A stretch of 50,848 nucleotides of DNA, from NCBI GenBank assembly GCA_018385335.1, contig JAHAZN010000055.1:1-50848 (forward strand), written 5' to 3'. Positions 36,632 through 45,523 of this stretch are shown here, one piece after another (the first letter of the stretch is position 1; each line of letters opens with the position of its first letter). Origin of the DNA: Prevotella sp. (lineage in GTDB: Bacteria > Bacteroidota > Bacteroidia > Bacteroidales > Bacteroidaceae). Below the pieces are notes generated by a model. That model saw nothing but the letters and a program-made list of their open reading frames with translations. It was not told the origin of the DNA and made no database searches. The translations under genes were made by a program, and so were the position numbers.

Positions 36632-37526
36632 ACCCCTCATATTGGTAGCGATAACCAACAAAGGTGCGGCGGGGTTTCACTCCGCCGTATTTTGTCTCCT
36701 CCTCTAAGAGGAACGGCGCATCGTTGACGAGCACAGTATGAACAAAAGGAAGCAGCGAAGAACTGATAAAGAAATGGTCGATGCTCCCCCAATGCCCTCG
36801 GTAACGATAGGTGCCCAAAGCACCATTGAGACCTGTTGCTTCCTTAGACACATGACAGAGTCGTGAATCTTCGATAGCACAAAGCACCTTGCTCTCCCTC
36901 TCCTCATTAAAGTCGCCTGTCACGATGATCCTGGCCTTACTGTTCTCTGCCCGAAGAGAATCGATGCCCTCCATGAGACGTTCCATCACAGCCATCCTTG
37001 CCGGACGAGTAAAACTGTCGCCACCATATTTGCTTGGCGCATGGACAACAAAGACATGAAGGGTATCATCAGTAACTATCTTGCCCGACACATAGAGAAT
37101 GTCGCGTGTGGGACGGAATCCTTGGGGCATGGTGACTCTAAGAGAATGGGAAGAGAGAGGATGAAAGGTGAGCGGATCATAGAGCAACGCCACATCGATG
37201 CCTCTCACATCTGGCGATTGAGTGATAAAATACTCATAACGCATTGTTCGCAACAACGAACGGCGTGTAAGGTCTCTCAACACACTGTCGTTCTCCACCT
37301 CACACAAAGCGACCAATGAAGGGCTGCAGTCAGTCGAATCAGCACAAGAGAGGATGGTCTTGGCCGTCTGGTCGAGTTTATGCCAATACCTGCTCTTCGT
37401 CCAACAGTGTGAGCCCTCGGGCGTAAACGCCCAGTCGTCCTTCATCTCGTCATGACGAAAATCGAATAAGTTCTCACAGTTGAGTTCCACTATCGTGAAA
37501 AAGGAAAGAAGAAGAAGAGAGAACAT
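36588..37526 (-). CDS. Endonuclease/exonuclease/phosphatase (EEP) family protein
   Basis: A 312-aa member of the DNase I/exonuclease III fold. The motifs appear in order: VELNCENLFD (Asn), ALCEVEND (Glu, metal), FVVHAPSKYGG (His), VTGDFNEE (Asp-Asn), GSIDHFF (Asp-His) and FSDHLPLIL (catalytic His). A short hydrophobic start (MFSLLLLSFFTIV) suggests export or membrane association. Substrates in this superfamily range from DNA to phospholipids, so none is assigned. It lies 26 nt downstream of the rplI terminator with no clear promoter of its own. Confidence 0.85.
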   Translation of the reverse strand: MFSLLLLSFFTIVELNCENLFDFRHDEMKDDWAFTPEGSHCWTKSRYWHKLDQTAKTILSCADSTDCSPSLVALCEVENDSVLRDLTRRSLLRTMRYEYFITQSPDVRGIDVALLYDPLTFHPLSSHSLRVTMPQGFRPTRDILYVSGKIVTDDTLHVFVVHAPSKYGGDSFTRPARMAVMERLMEGIDSLRAENSKARIIVTGDFNEERESKVLCAIEDSRLCHVSKEATGLNGALGTYRYRGHWGSIDHFFISSSLLPFVHTVLVNDAPFLLEEETKYGGVKPRRTFVGYRYQYEGFSDHLPLILRFSFR

Positions 37527-37552
37527 CCTGCCGTTATGCTAAAACACGATTG

Positions 37553-37595
37553 AAAAAAAAATCGAGACACCAACCCCAAGGGCGAGCGTCTCGAT
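37553..37595 (-). terminator. Terminator of rpsF-rpsR-rplI
   Basis: On the minus strand ATCGAGAC (37595-37588) pairs with GTCTCGAT (37568-37561) and is followed by a run of eight Ts at 37560-37553, 24 nt after the rplI stop. Confidence 0.88.
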
Positions 37596-37618
37596 ATATC
37601 AAATAATCACATTGCGTA

Positions 37619-38143
37619 TTATTCAGCAGCGGGAGTCTCCTCTACCTCAGCAGCGGGAGCCTCAGCAACGGGAGCCTCAGCAACGGGAGCTTCCTCCTGA
37701 ACCCCTTCAGCCACCACCTTTACAGGAATCTCAGCCTGCACCTCCTTGTGGAGCTGTATGGTAGCAACATAGTCACCCACCTTCTTGATGTCGCGCATCA
37801 CGATGATTTTGCGGTCAACATCCTTGCCCAACTTAGCCAGTTCCTCAGCTACGGTAGCCGAGGTCACCGATCCGTAGAGCACACCTGTTGCGCTCACCTT
37901 TGCAGAGATAGTGAGAGCCACGTCCTTCAGCGTCTCAGCCTTCTGCTCAGCAGCAGCCTTGAGTGCTGCGAGCTTATGAGCCTGCTGTTTGAGGTTCTCA
38001 GCGAGCACCTTCTTAGCCGAAGGAGAAGCGATAACGCCCTTACCCTGAGGAATCAAATAGTTACGTCCGTAACCAGACTTTACATTCACGATATCATTCT
38101 TGAAACCAAGTCCGATAATATCTTCTTTCAGTATGATTTCCAT
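37619..38143 (-). CDS. rplI: 50S ribosomal protein L9 with Ala/Pro/Glu tail
   Basis: L9 stabilises the L1 stalk base and affects frame maintenance. The standard protein is about 148 aa: an N-domain with IILKEDIIGLGFKNDIVNVK and GYGRNYLIPQGKG, a long helix, and a C-domain ending near IPVKVVAEG. Here it is 174 aa because about 25 residues of low-complexity tail follow (EAPVAEAPVAEAPAAEVEE). The DNA of the tail is a short tandem repeat. It is last in the rpsF-rpsR-rplI operon. Confidence 0.97.
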   Translation of the reverse strand: MEIILKEDIIGLGFKNDIVNVKSGYGRNYLIPQGKGVIASPSAKKVLAENLKQQAHKLAALKAAAEQKAETLKDVALTISAKVSATGVLYGSVTSATVAEELAKLGKDVDRKIIVMRDIKKVGDYVATIQLHKEVQAEIPVKVVAEGVQEEAPVAEAPVAEAPAAEVEETPAAE

Positions 38144-38162
38144 TCTTTCTGTCCTCCTTAAT

Positions 38163-38432
38163 TTATTTCATCAAGTCAGTAACGTAAGGCAACAGAGCTA
38201 TCTGGCGCGCACGCTTGATAGCCTGAGCCACTCTGCGCTGATACTTCAATGAAGTACCTGTAATACGACGGGGCAGGATTTTTCCCTGCTCGTTCAAGAA
38301 CTTCTTGAGGAACTCGGGATCCTTGTAATCGATATACTTGATGCCGCTCTTCTTGAAACGACAATACTTCTTCTTCTTCACGTCAATAGACGGAGCGGTA
38401 AGATAACGGATTTCTGATTCTTGTGCTGCCAT
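38163..38432 (-). CDS. rpsR: 30S ribosomal protein S18
   Basis: An 89-aa S18, the S6 partner on the 30S platform. It carries [19 protein letters not shown] and the conserved [20 protein letters not shown] followed by [12 protein letters not shown]. It begins 3 nt after the rpsF stop in the conserved S6-S18-L9 order. Confidence 0.98.
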   Translation of the reverse strand: MAAQESEIRYLTAPSIDVKKKKYCRFKKSGIKYIDYKDPEFLKKFLNEQGKILPRRITGTSLKYQRRVAQAIKRARQIALLPYVTDLMK

Positions 38433-38435
38433 GAT

Positions 38436-38780
38436 TTAAGCCTCCTCTTTTTTTGCGTACTTGTTTCTTCTCTTCTCGGCATACTCTACAGCATACTTAT
38501 CGAGCTTCACGGTCATGAAACGAATCACCTTCTCTTCACGACGATAAGCCACTTCGAGCTTGTTGATTACTGTAGGCTCAGCCTTAAACTCCAACAGGCA
38601 GTAGAAACCTGTCGATTTCTTGTCGATGGCGTATGCCATCTTCTTCAAACCCCAGGTCTCTTCATTCAGAACCTCTGCACCATTATCGGTGAGCACCTTC
38701 TTGAATTTAGCGACCGTTTCCTTCATCTGTTCATCAGACAAAACGGGAGTCAAAATGAAAACGGTTTCGTATTGATTCAT
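38436..38780 (-). CDS. rpsF: 30S ribosomal protein S6
   Basis: A 114-aa S6 beginning [19 protein letters not shown], with [18 protein letters not shown] and a Lys/Arg-rich end. It is the first gene of the operon, behind the promoter at 38849-38880. The leader of about 60 nt may hold an S6:S18 autoregulatory hairpin (AGGT...ACCT around a GATGC-containing loop), but I could not confirm the known motif. Confidence 0.98.
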   Translation of the reverse strand: MNQYETVFILTPVLSDEQMKETVAKFKKVLTDNGAEVLNEETWGLKKMAYAIDKKSTGFYCLLEFKAEPTVINKLEVAYRREEKVIRFMTVKLDKYAVEYAEKRRNKYAKKEEA

Positions 38781-38848
38781 ACTAAAAATTAAATAATAAG
38801 TTAATAATTAGGTTTCAGCATCCAAAGACACCTCCACCAAAAGCCGTG

Positions 38849-38880
38849 CAAAGGTACTGCTTTCCTCTCAATTACACAAC
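38849..38880 (-). promoter_or_regulatory. Promoter of rpsF-rpsR-rplI
   Basis: On the minus strand -33 GTTG (38880-38877), a 20-nt spacer and -7 TACCTTTG (38856-38849). Between this and the hairpin at 38979-39017 the sequence holds no gene. Confidence 0.78.
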
Positions 38881-38978
38881 ATTTCACTACTTTTCTCCTC
38901 AATGCTCAACAACAATTATAGTTTTTTAACTCATATCACCGCCCATTGCTTCACTTATAGCAGAAGTATCATATAAAG

Positions 38979-39017
38979 CAATCGGTCGCCAGCCCTACAG
39001 GAACCGGCGACCGATTG
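38979..39017 (-). terminator. Terminator of the OmpA-like gene
   Basis: A 12-bp perfect inverted repeat, CAATCGGTCGCC (38979-38990) with GGCGACCGATTG (39006-39017), lies 21 nt after the stop of the OmpA-family gene. The T tract that follows on the minus strand is weak (CTTTATAT). Confidence 0.75.
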
Positions 39018-39038
39018 TATTGTCATGTAAAAAACATT

Positions 39039-40199
39039 CTACTTGTTGATATCCGTGAACGTAGCAACACGGTTGAAATCTACTTCTTCAAACAACTCAT
39101 CGGTGGCACCCATTCCCTGAGTGGTGAGACGCGAAGCATCAATCTTGTATCTATTGACGAGCGCCTCCTTCACAGCATTGGCACGCGCCTCGGAGATACG
39201 CTGGTTGATCTCCTTACTTCCCTCCGGCGACGCATAGCCCTTGATGAGCACCTTTGCCTCCTTGTGCTTCTTCATATAGTTCGCCACCATTGCGATGCTC
39301 GCATACTGGGCGGCATCGATGGTACGCTTACCCTGCCCGAAGATAACGGTAGGCTGAAGCACATTGCTCTGCTTCACTACCTGCTGTGTGACGGTCGTGG
39401 TGACGGGACGGTTCTGACAGTCGGTCAACTGCTGACGCAGCTCTACGATGGTGCGGTTGGCATTGCTGATAGCATTGTCCTTTCTGTCGTTCTCCGCACG
39501 CAACTCGTTGATTTTCTGGTTGAGCGCCTCTACCTCGGCAGCATCACGCAAGGTAGCCAACTTAAAGTTGTGCGTACCATTGCTGCATCCAAACTTATAG
39601 TTGATACCGGCGAGCACACCCACAGCAGAATTGTTGACATTATACCCCATCTTCGAGCCTAAGGGATTGAGCCCATAGGTGATGTTCGGTTCGATATAAA
39701 GCTGCCAAGCCTTCTTTTTCCCGAGGTTAAAGGCGAGGTCTATACCCAACTTCGATGTAAGCACATTCTGTTCGGGCACCACATTACCTGCAGTATGGAA
39801 GAGATGTCCCCATCCGAGACCATAGACACCTATCACCTCGAGACAGCGAGGAGTCCCCTTATACCCCCACAGCCAGTTGCTGAAGTTTGTTGTTCCCAAG
39901 AGCGATACATTGATCCCCTTGACGAACGTACCGAGTGGTCGGTATTCACTTCCCTTGTTATCGAAGTAAACCTCCCCCTCCACTGCCACGCCGAGGACAG
40001 GCGTGAAGGCACGTCCTATGCGGAGACCGGCAGAAGGGTTGATATCCTTGGTGAATGCCGACTGTGTCGTCTTCACGTTCACCCCACCGTTCACTCCGAT
40101 ATACCAGTTGTCCATGGTCTTGCTCCCCTCCAGTGTCTGAGCAGAGAGAGCGAGCGCAGCTAAAGTAGCAACAGCTAATGAAACATGTCTTTTCATCAT
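39039..40199 (-). CDS. OmpA-family outer-membrane protein
   Basis: About 386 aa from the Met at 40199. A signal peptide (KRHVSLAVATLAALALSA) precedes an N-terminal eight-strand barrel-like domain with GVNGGVNVKTTQSAF. A short coiled-coil linker (EALNQKINELRAENDRKDN, about 245) follows, then a C-terminal OmpA peptidoglycan-binding domain with VLIKGYASPEGSKEINQRIS and RAnAVKEALV near 330-355. It anchors the outer membrane to the wall. The frame opens at an ATG at 40220, only 3 nt after korC, but that start would add an acidic DEQKGK segment before the signal. Confidence 0.88.
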   Translation of the reverse strand: MMKRHVSLAVATLAALALSAQTLEGSKTMDNWYIGVNGGVNVKTTQSAFTKDINPSAGLRIGRAFTPVLGVAVEGEVYFDNKGSEYRPLGTFVKGINVSLLGTTNFSNWLWGYKGTPRCLEVIGVYGLGWGHLFHTAGNVVPEQNVLTSKLGIDLAFNLGKKKAWQLYIEPNITYGLNPLGSKMGYNVNNSAVGVLAGINYKFGCSNGTHNFKLATLRDAAEVEALNQKINELRAENDRKDNAISNANRTIVELRQQLTDCQNRPVTTTVTQQVVKQSNVLQPTVIFGQGKRTIDAAQYASIAMVANYMKKHKEAKVLIKGYASPEGSKEINQRISEARANAVKEALVNRYKIDASRLTTQGMGATDELFEEVDFNRVATFTDINK

Positions 40200-40223
40200 C
40201 TTTCCCTTTTGTTCATCCATTTA

Positions 40224-40760
40224 CTAATCAATAATTTTTCCTCCCTCGGCAAATGCCTCCATGTTCAGCGGGATGAGCGAGTGATGTCGTTCAGGCAGCG
40301 TCTTGTAGAGACCCTTCTCCACTCCATTGGTGCTCACCACGGGGCACACCTTGAGGAGACCGCCCAACACGATCATGTTGAATATCTTTGCATTCTTCAT
40401 CTCCGCCGCCTTATCCATCGCATTGATACGATAGATGGTGATGTCCTTACGCGTAGGAGGGTTGATGATGCCGTAGCTGTCGTAGATAAGTATGCCGCCC
40501 GGTTTGATGCGACCCTCAAACTTATCCAACGACGGTTGATTGAGCACCACAGCCACATCATACGAGCTGAGGATAGGCGATGAAATCTTCTCATCGCTCA
40601 CTATCACCGTCACATTCGCTGTTCCTCCGCGCTGCTCCGGTCCATAGGCAGGCATCCACGTCACCTCCTTGTCCTCCATCAGCGCCGAATAAGCCAGGAT
40701 TTTCCCCATGGAGAGCACACCCTGCCCACCAAAACCAGATATGATGATTTCTTTTTTCAT
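40224..40760 (-). CDS. korC: 2-oxoacid:ferredoxin oxidoreductase gamma subunit
   Basis: A 178-aa gamma subunit of a 2-oxoglutarate (Kor) or branched-chain 2-oxoacid (Vor) ferredoxin oxidoreductase. It has the signature IIISGFGGQGVLSMGKILAYSAL at the N-terminus, where the enzyme family keeps GxGGQG, and TWMPAYGPEQRGGTA. The ATG at 40760 is preferred over an upstream GTG at 40769. It is the last kor gene of the operon; the beta subunit gene ends 24 nt upstream. Confidence 0.9.
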   Translation of the reverse strand: MKKEIIISGFGGQGVLSMGKILAYSALMEDKEVTWMPAYGPEQRGGTANVTVIVSDEKISSPILSSYDVAVVLNQPSLDKFEGRIKPGGILIYDSYGIINPPTRKDITIYRINAMDKAAEMKNAKIFNMIVLGGLLKVCPVVSTNGVEKGLYKTLPERHHSLIPLNMEAFAEGGKIID

Positions 40761-40784
40761 TGTCTGCACATTTTTTGTTTCTAC

Positions 40785-41555
40785 TTACAAGGTATCCTTC
40801 AAGTCACCCTTAGGATAGAAGTTGAACATATGCTCCTTCATCCATTCATTAGCCTTCACGGGCGACAGTTTCCATCCGCTGTTACAGGTAGAAACCACCT
40901 CCACGAGTGAGCTACCCTTTCCAGCCATCGAAGCCTCGAACGCCTTTCTCAGCGCACGTTTCGTACTCCTTATCGCCGCCACGCTCTCCACGCTCTGTCT
41001 GGTGACATAGCAAGTACCCTCCAACTGCGCCGCCAGTTCGGTCATCTTCAACGGATAGCCGTGTAGCGAAGCCACACGCCCATAAGGACATGTGCTCGTC
41101 TTCTGCCCCATCAGCGTAGTGGGAGCCATCTGTCCACCCGTCATGCCATAGATGGCATTGTTGATAAAGATGATGACGATGTTCTCTCCCCTGTTGAGCG
41201 CGTGTATCGTCTCACAAGCACCGATACAAGCCAGGTCGCCGTCGCCCTGATAAGTAAACACCAGTCTGTCGGGCCAGAGTCTCTTTATTCCCGTAGCCAC
41301 GGCAGGTGCTCGTCCATGTGCCGCCTCCTGCCAGTCGATATCTAAGTAACGGTAGGCGAAGACAGCACATCCCACGGGACACACCCCCACGGTTTTCTCC
41401 TCCATGCCCATCTCTTCTATCACCTCAGCCACGAGTTTGTGTACCACACCATGACTGCATCCAGGACAATAGTGCATAGGCACATCGTTCATCAATGCGG
41501 GTTTCTGATAAACGATATTCTCTGGTTTTATCAATTCGTTATCTACTTCTGCCAT
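40785..41555 (-). CDS. korB: 2-oxoacid:ferredoxin oxidoreductase beta subunit (TPP-binding)
   Basis: A 256-aa thiamine-diphosphate-binding subunit. It carries HYCPGCSHGVVHKLVAE (a cluster-ligand Cys pair as in beta subunits), the TPP motif GDGDLACIGACE with the later NNAIYGMTGGQMAPTT, and KTSTCPYG. Together with alpha and gamma it oxidatively decarboxylates a 2-oxoacid to the acyl-CoA, reducing ferredoxin, or runs in the reductive direction in anaerobes. It lies 4 nt after the alpha subunit gene. Confidence 0.92.
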   Translation of the reverse strand: MAEVDNELIKPENIVYQKPALMNDVPMHYCPGCSHGVVHKLVAEVIEEMGMEEKTVGVCPVGCAVFAYRYLDIDWQEAAHGRAPAVATGIKRLWPDRLVFTYQGDGDLACIGACETIHALNRGENIVIIFINNAIYGMTGGQMAPTTLMGQKTSTCPYGRVASLHGYPLKMTELAAQLEGTCYVTRQSVESVAAIRSTKRALRKAFEASMAGKGSSLVEVVSTCNSGWKLSPVKANEWMKEHMFNFYPKGDLKDTL

Positions 41556-41559
41556 AATA

Positions 41560-42639
41560 CTAAAATTTTGTTTTCAGTGCATCCACTATTTCGTCAGGCT
41601 CAGGCACGATACCTCCGAGACGTCCGAAATGAGCTACAGGCACACTACCGTTGATTGCCAAGCGCACATCCTCCACCATCTGTCCGGCGTTAATCTCCGC
41701 CACGAGGATGCCTTTCTTTCCCTTTGCGAGTTCCGCCACCTGTTGTGTGGGGAAGGGCCAGAGCGTGATAGGTCTGAACAGTCCCACCTTCATTCCCTTC
41801 TCGCGTGCCATCTCTATCGCCTTCTGTGCGATACGGGCAGCACTTCCGAAAGCCACGATGATATAATCAGCATCCTCACACTGCTGCGTCTCATAACGCA
41901 CCTCATTGCGACGGATCTCCGCATATTTCTCCTGGAGATGAATGTTATGCGCCTCCATCGCCTCGGGCTTGAGTTCCAGCGAGGTATGGATATTCGGCTT
42001 CCTGTCAGCCTTACGTCCTATCGTAGCCCATGGACACTCTTTTCTAATCTCCTCCTCTGTGCGGCGCGGTTTGTAAGGCGGCAGCACCACCTTCTCCATC
42101 ATCTGTCCTATCACGCCATCACTGAGAATCATCGCAGGGTTACGGTATTTGAATGCCAGTTGGAAGGCGAGATCGACAAAGTCAGCCATCTCCTGCACCG
42201 AGTTAGGAGCGAGCACTATCACGTTGTAGTCTCCGTTTCCGCCCCCTCGTGTAGCCTGAAAATAGTCGCTTTGCGAAGGCTGTATTGTTCCCAATCCAGG
42301 ACCTCCACGCTGCACGTTTACCACCACGCCGGGAATTTCAGCGCCCGCCATATAAGTGATACCCTCCTGCATCAGCGCCACGCCCGGGCTGGATGAAGAG
42401 GTGAATGCCCTTTTCCCTGCTCCGGCAGCGCCATACACCATGTTGATAGCCGCCACCTCGCTCTCCGCCTGCAGCACCACCATACCAGTGGTCTCCCAGG
42501 GTTTGTCGAGTGCGAGTGTTTCGATGATCTCACTTTGCGGTGTGATGGGGTAACCAAAAAATCCGTCAACGCCACATCTGATGGCAGCACGGGCGATAGC
42601 CTCGTTGCCTTTCATCAGCGTCACTTCTTGTTCTGCCAT
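41560..42639 (-). CDS. korA: 2-oxoacid:ferredoxin oxidoreductase alpha subunit
   Basis: A 359-aa alpha subunit. From the ATG at 42639 it begins EQEVTLMKGNEAIARAAI, then GYPITPQSEIIETLA, AINMVYGAAGAGKRAFTSSSSPG and VNVQRGGPGLGTIQPSQSDY, all typical of KorA/VorB. Residues about 255-350 form the transketolase C-like domain. The frame extends upstream to 42720 but only over the ferredoxin gene. It starts 4 nt after korD. Kor and Vor cannot be separated from sequence alone by eye. Confidence 0.92.
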   Translation of the reverse strand: MAEQEVTLMKGNEAIARAAIRCGVDGFFGYPITPQSEIIETLALDKPWETTGMVVLQAESEVAAINMVYGAAGAGKRAFTSSSSPGVALMQEGITYMAGAEIPGVVVNVQRGGPGLGTIQPSQSDYFQATRGGGNGDYNVIVLAPNSVQEMADFVDLAFQLAFKYRNPAMILSDGVIGQMMEKVVLPPYKPRRTEEEIRKECPWATIGRKADRKPNIHTSLELKPEAMEAHNIHLQEKYAEIRRNEVRYETQQCEDADYIIVAFGSAARIAQKAIEMAREKGMKVGLFRPITLWPFPTQQVAELAKGKKGILVAEINAGQMVEDVRLAINGSVPVAHFGRLGGIVPEPDEIVDALKTKF

Positions 42640-42643
42640 GTCA

Positions 42644-42883
42644 CTAAACTTTTTCTGTTGTTGTTTTGAGTTTGTAAACAGTGATGCAGCCATCGGGGCA
42701 CACGATGCCACACGATGCACATCCTATACAATTGTCCTGACTAACCGCCTCAACGTAAGGATAGCCATTGACGTTCACTTTCTTGGCCATCGCTATCACA
42801 TCCTTCGGACAGGCTTCTACGCAGAGTGCGCAGCCCTTACACCTGTTGGTATCGACCACGATGGCCCCTCTTAGTTTACTCAT
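42644..42883 (-). CDS. korD: 2-oxoacid:ferredoxin oxidoreductase delta subunit (2x[4Fe-4S] ferredoxin)
   Basis: A 79-aa ferredoxin-like subunit with two cluster motifs, CKGCALCVEACP and CIGCASCGIVCP, each followed by the fourth-ligand pattern of 2[4Fe-4S] ferredoxins. It passes electrons from the TPP site to free ferredoxin. It is first of the kor genes and lies 12 nt after the TPR gene. Confidence 0.93.
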   Translation of the reverse strand: MSKLRGAIVVDTNRCKGCALCVEACPKDVIAMAKKVNVNGYPYVEAVSQDNCIGCASCGIVCPDGCITVYKLKTTTEKV

Positions 42884-42895
42884 AATATGATGTTA

Positions 42896-43096
42896 TTATG
42901 GATTATATATATCCTTGTTGTAATAGTTCAAGATATCGTCGAGCATCTGCTTTGCCACAACAGCTGGACTCTCCGGGTCGAGTGCGATAGCCTGCTGATA
43001 GCAGTTAATAGCCTCGCCCCATTTCCCTTCCTTTCGCAGTTCATTGCCCCTACGGTAGAAGTCGTCGGCTGTTGCGTTGAGCACGTTATCAGTCAT
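42896..43096 (-). CDS. Small TPR-repeat protein
   Basis: A 66-aa protein made of little more than one tetratricopeptide repeat ([19 protein letters not shown] then [13 protein letters not shown]) and a C-terminal helix. Such stand-alone TPR peptides are seen next to oxoacid oxidoreductase genes in Bacteroidales; a scaffold or assembly role is a guess. Its start overlaps the folD stop by 8 bases. Confidence 0.8.
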   Translation of the reverse strand: MTDNVLNATADDFYRRGNELRKEGKWGEAINCYQQAIALDPESPAVVAKQMLDDILNYYNKDIYNP

Positions 43097-43967
43097 ACAA
43101 CTCCTTTTTCCCTGCCGAGAGGGTGTTCTTCATCAGCGAGCAGATAGTCATCGGTCCCACACCACCGGGAACAGGAGTGATAAACGAGCACTTAGGAGCC
43201 ACCTCATCAAACTTCACGTCGCCGTTAAGACGGTAGCCACTCTTACGTGTCGCATCGGGCACACGAGTAGTACCCACATCGATCACCACAGCACCGGGCT
43301 TCACCATGTCCGCCGTCACGAAATCCGGTCGTCCGATAGCAGCAATGATGATATCCGCCTCACGACACTCCTCTTTCAGGTTGGCAGAACGACTGTGACA
43401 CACCGTCACCGTAGCATCGCCATACTGTTTCTGCATCATCAGCTGCGCCATAGGCTTGCCCACGATGTTTGAGCGTCCCAGGATCACACATTTCTTTCCC
43501 GAGGTAGCTATCTCATAACGCTGTAGCAGCGTAAGGATACCCAGGGGTGTGGCAGAGATAAAACAGGGCAGTCCGATAGCCATTCGTCCCACGTTGACGG
43601 GATGGAATCCATCCACATCCTTACGATAGTCGATAGCCTCGATAATCTTCTGTTCGTCAATATGTTTAGGCAGTGGCAACTGCACGATAAACCCATCCAC
43701 GTCATCATCAGTATTGAGACGATCGACACAGGCAAGCAGTTCCTCCTCGGTCACATCCTCCTCATAGCGTATGAGTGTCGATTTAAACCCGCAGGCCTCG
43801 CATGCCAGCACTTTGTTTTTCACGTAGGTCTCAGAGCCCCCGTCATGTCCCACCAGCACCGCAGCGAGATGAGGCTGTTTTCCTCCTGAAGCGATGATTG
43901 CCTTCACCTCTTCAGCTATCTCCTCCTTGATGCGAGCAGCAGTATTTTTTCCGTCTATCAGTTGCAT
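43089..43967 (-). CDS. folD: Bifunctional methylenetetrahydrofolate dehydrogenase/cyclohydrolase
   Basis: A 292-aa NADP-dependent enzyme interconverting methylene-, methenyl- and formyl-tetrahydrofolate. It has the catalytic [13 protein letters not shown] (the Tyr/Lys pair), [13 protein letters not shown], the [12 protein letters not shown] loop, [13 protein letters not shown] and [11 protein letters not shown] near the C-terminus. It lies 36 nt after ffh on the same strand. Confidence 0.97.
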   Translation of the reverse strand: MQLIDGKNTAARIKEEIAEEVKAIIASGGKQPHLAAVLVGHDGGSETYVKNKVLACEACGFKSTLIRYEEDVTEEELLACVDRLNTDDDVDGFIVQLPLPKHIDEQKIIEAIDYRKDVDGFHPVNVGRMAIGLPCFISATPLGILTLLQRYEIATSGKKCVILGRSNIVGKPMAQLMMQKQYGDATVTVCHSRSANLKEECREADIIIAAIGRPDFVTADMVKPGAVVIDVGTTRVPDATRKSGYRLNGDVKFDEVAPKCSFITPVPGGVGPMTICSLMKNTLSAGKKELYD

Positions 43968-44003
43968 GATATCTTGTGTTATATTGATTCTTTTCCGTGT
44001 TGT

Positions 44004-45344
44004 TTATTTCATCTTTCCTCGCATGGTAGCCGCCATCTGCATCATCTTGCTCGTGTTAGCACCCGTCACCATCTTCATCATCTTTCTTGTCTGGTCAAAC
44101 TGTTTGATGAGACGGTTCACCTCCTGAATGTTCGTTCCCGAACCCTTAGCGATACGCAGACGTCGGCTCTGGTTAAGCACTTCAGGATGCGAGCGCTCAT
44201 GCGGCGTCATACTGTTGATCATAGCCTCAATACCTTTGAACGCATTATCATCGATATCCACATCCTTGATAGCCTTGCCCACGCCGGGAATCATTGCAGC
44301 CAAGTCTTTGATGTTACCCATCTTCTTGATCTGCTGTATCTGCGACATGAAGTCGTTGAAGTCAAACTGGTTCTTTCGTATCTTCTTCTCCAGCTCCTTC
44401 GCCTGTTTCTCGTCAAACTGCTCCTGAGCGCGCTCAACAAGACTCACGATGTCACCCATACCGAGGATACGGTCAGCCATACGTTCTGGGTGGAACACGT
44501 CGATAGCCTCCATTTTCTCTCCCGTACCAACAAACTTAATAGGTTTGGTGACTACCGTTCTGATAGAGAGTGCAGCACCGCCACGCGTGTCACCGTCGAG
44601 TTTGGTGAGCACCACGCCGTCGAAATCCAGACGGTCATTAAACTCCTTTGCAGTGTTCACCGCATCCTGGCCCGTCATCGAGTCAACGACAAAGAGCGTC
44701 TCATCAGGCTGCAGCGCCTCCTTGAGCATCGCTATCTCATTCATCATCTCCTCGTCAACAGCCAGACGACCCGCGGTATCGACAATCACCACGTTGTGGT
44801 TCTGCTGCTTTGCCAAGCGTATAGCGTTCTGAGCGATGCTCACCACATCCTTGCTCTCCGGTTCCGAATAGACAGTCACGCCGACCGTCTCACCCACCAC
44901 CTTCAGCTGTTCGATGGCAGCAGGACGATAGACGTCGCAGGCAACAAGCAGCGGCGACTTATGCTGTTTATTCTTCAGCATGTTAGCCAGTTTACCGCAG
45001 AAGGTCGTCTTACCCGATCCCTGGAGACCCGACATCAGGATGATTGCCGGACGGTTATTGAGCTGCAGCTCCGAGGCAACGCCGCCCATGAGAGCAGTGA
45101 GCTCATCATGCACAATCTTCACCATCAGCTGACTTGGTTTCACCGCTGTTAGCACGTTCATACCCAGCGCCTTCTGCTTCACCGTGTCAGTAAAGGTTTT
45201 CGCCACTTTATAGTTGACGTCGGCATCCAAGAGAGCGCGACGCACATCCTTCAGCGTCTCTGCAACATTGATTTCGGTGATTTTGCCTTCACCCTTCAGA
45301 ATTTTAAACGAGCGTTCTAATCTGTCACTTAAATTTTCAAACAT
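44004..45344 (-). CDS. ffh: Signal recognition particle protein Ffh
   Basis: A 446-aa SRP54 GTPase that targets membrane proteins cotranslationally. N domain 1-90, then the G domain with [15 protein letters not shown] (about 107-121), [26 protein letters not shown] and the C-terminal Met-rich M domain (about 300-446) including [22 protein letters not shown] and [12 protein letters not shown]. The 4.5S RNA gene is not in the window. A -7 box lies 40 nt upstream of the ATG. Confidence 0.97.
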   Translation of the reverse strand: MFENLSDRLERSFKILKGEGKITEINVAETLKDVRRALLDADVNYKVAKTFTDTVKQKALGMNVLTAVKPSQLMVKIVHDELTALMGGVASELQLNNRPAIILMSGLQGSGKTTFCGKLANMLKNKQHKSPLLVACDVYRPAAIEQLKVVGETVGVTVYSEPESKDVVSIAQNAIRLAKQQNHNVVIVDTAGRLAVDEEMMNEIAMLKEALQPDETLFVVDSMTGQDAVNTAKEFNDRLDFDGVVLTKLDGDTRGGAALSIRTVVTKPIKFVGTGEKMEAIDVFHPERMADRILGMGDIVSLVERAQEQFDEKQAKELEKKIRKNQFDFNDFMSQIQQIKKMGNIKDLAAMIPGVGKAIKDVDIDDNAFKGIEAMINSMTPHERSHPEVLNQSRRLRIAKGSGTNIQEVNRLIKQFDQTRKMMKMVTGANTSKMMQMAATMRGKMK

Positions 45345-45383
45345 ATCTATTTTTCTTGTTTTCTACTATTTCTTTCCGTTATG

Positions 45384-45391
45384 CAAAAGTA
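45384..45391 (-). promoter_or_regulatory. -7 box of ffh
   Basis: On the minus strand TACTTTTG at 45391-45384 matches the -7 consensus 40 nt before the ffh ATG. No good -33 TTTG is present at the usual distance. Confidence 0.5.
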
Positions 45392-45523
45392 ATGCAAACA
45401 AAGAAGAAATGCCTTTTTCGTCTTCTTGATTTAAACTATTTTAAAACGCCAGGCACTCAAATTGCGCACATTCCCAAGGGTTGTGCATTATTTCTTTGTT
45501 ATTAGGCTACCGTCAGCCTCCCC

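Noticed and set aside
37626..37700. Tandem repeat as a CRISPR or mobile element
   Set aside because: It is in frame inside rplI and encodes the Ala/Pro/Glu tail.
38781..38848. S6:S18 autoregulatory RNA in the rpsF leader
   Set aside because: A possible AGGT/ACCT stem is visible, but I could not match the conserved motif well enough to list it as a feature.
43962..45152. 396-aa plus-strand frame opposite ffh
   Set aside because: A His/Leu/Arg-rich shadow of the Ffh reading frame; ffh on the minus strand is unmistakable.
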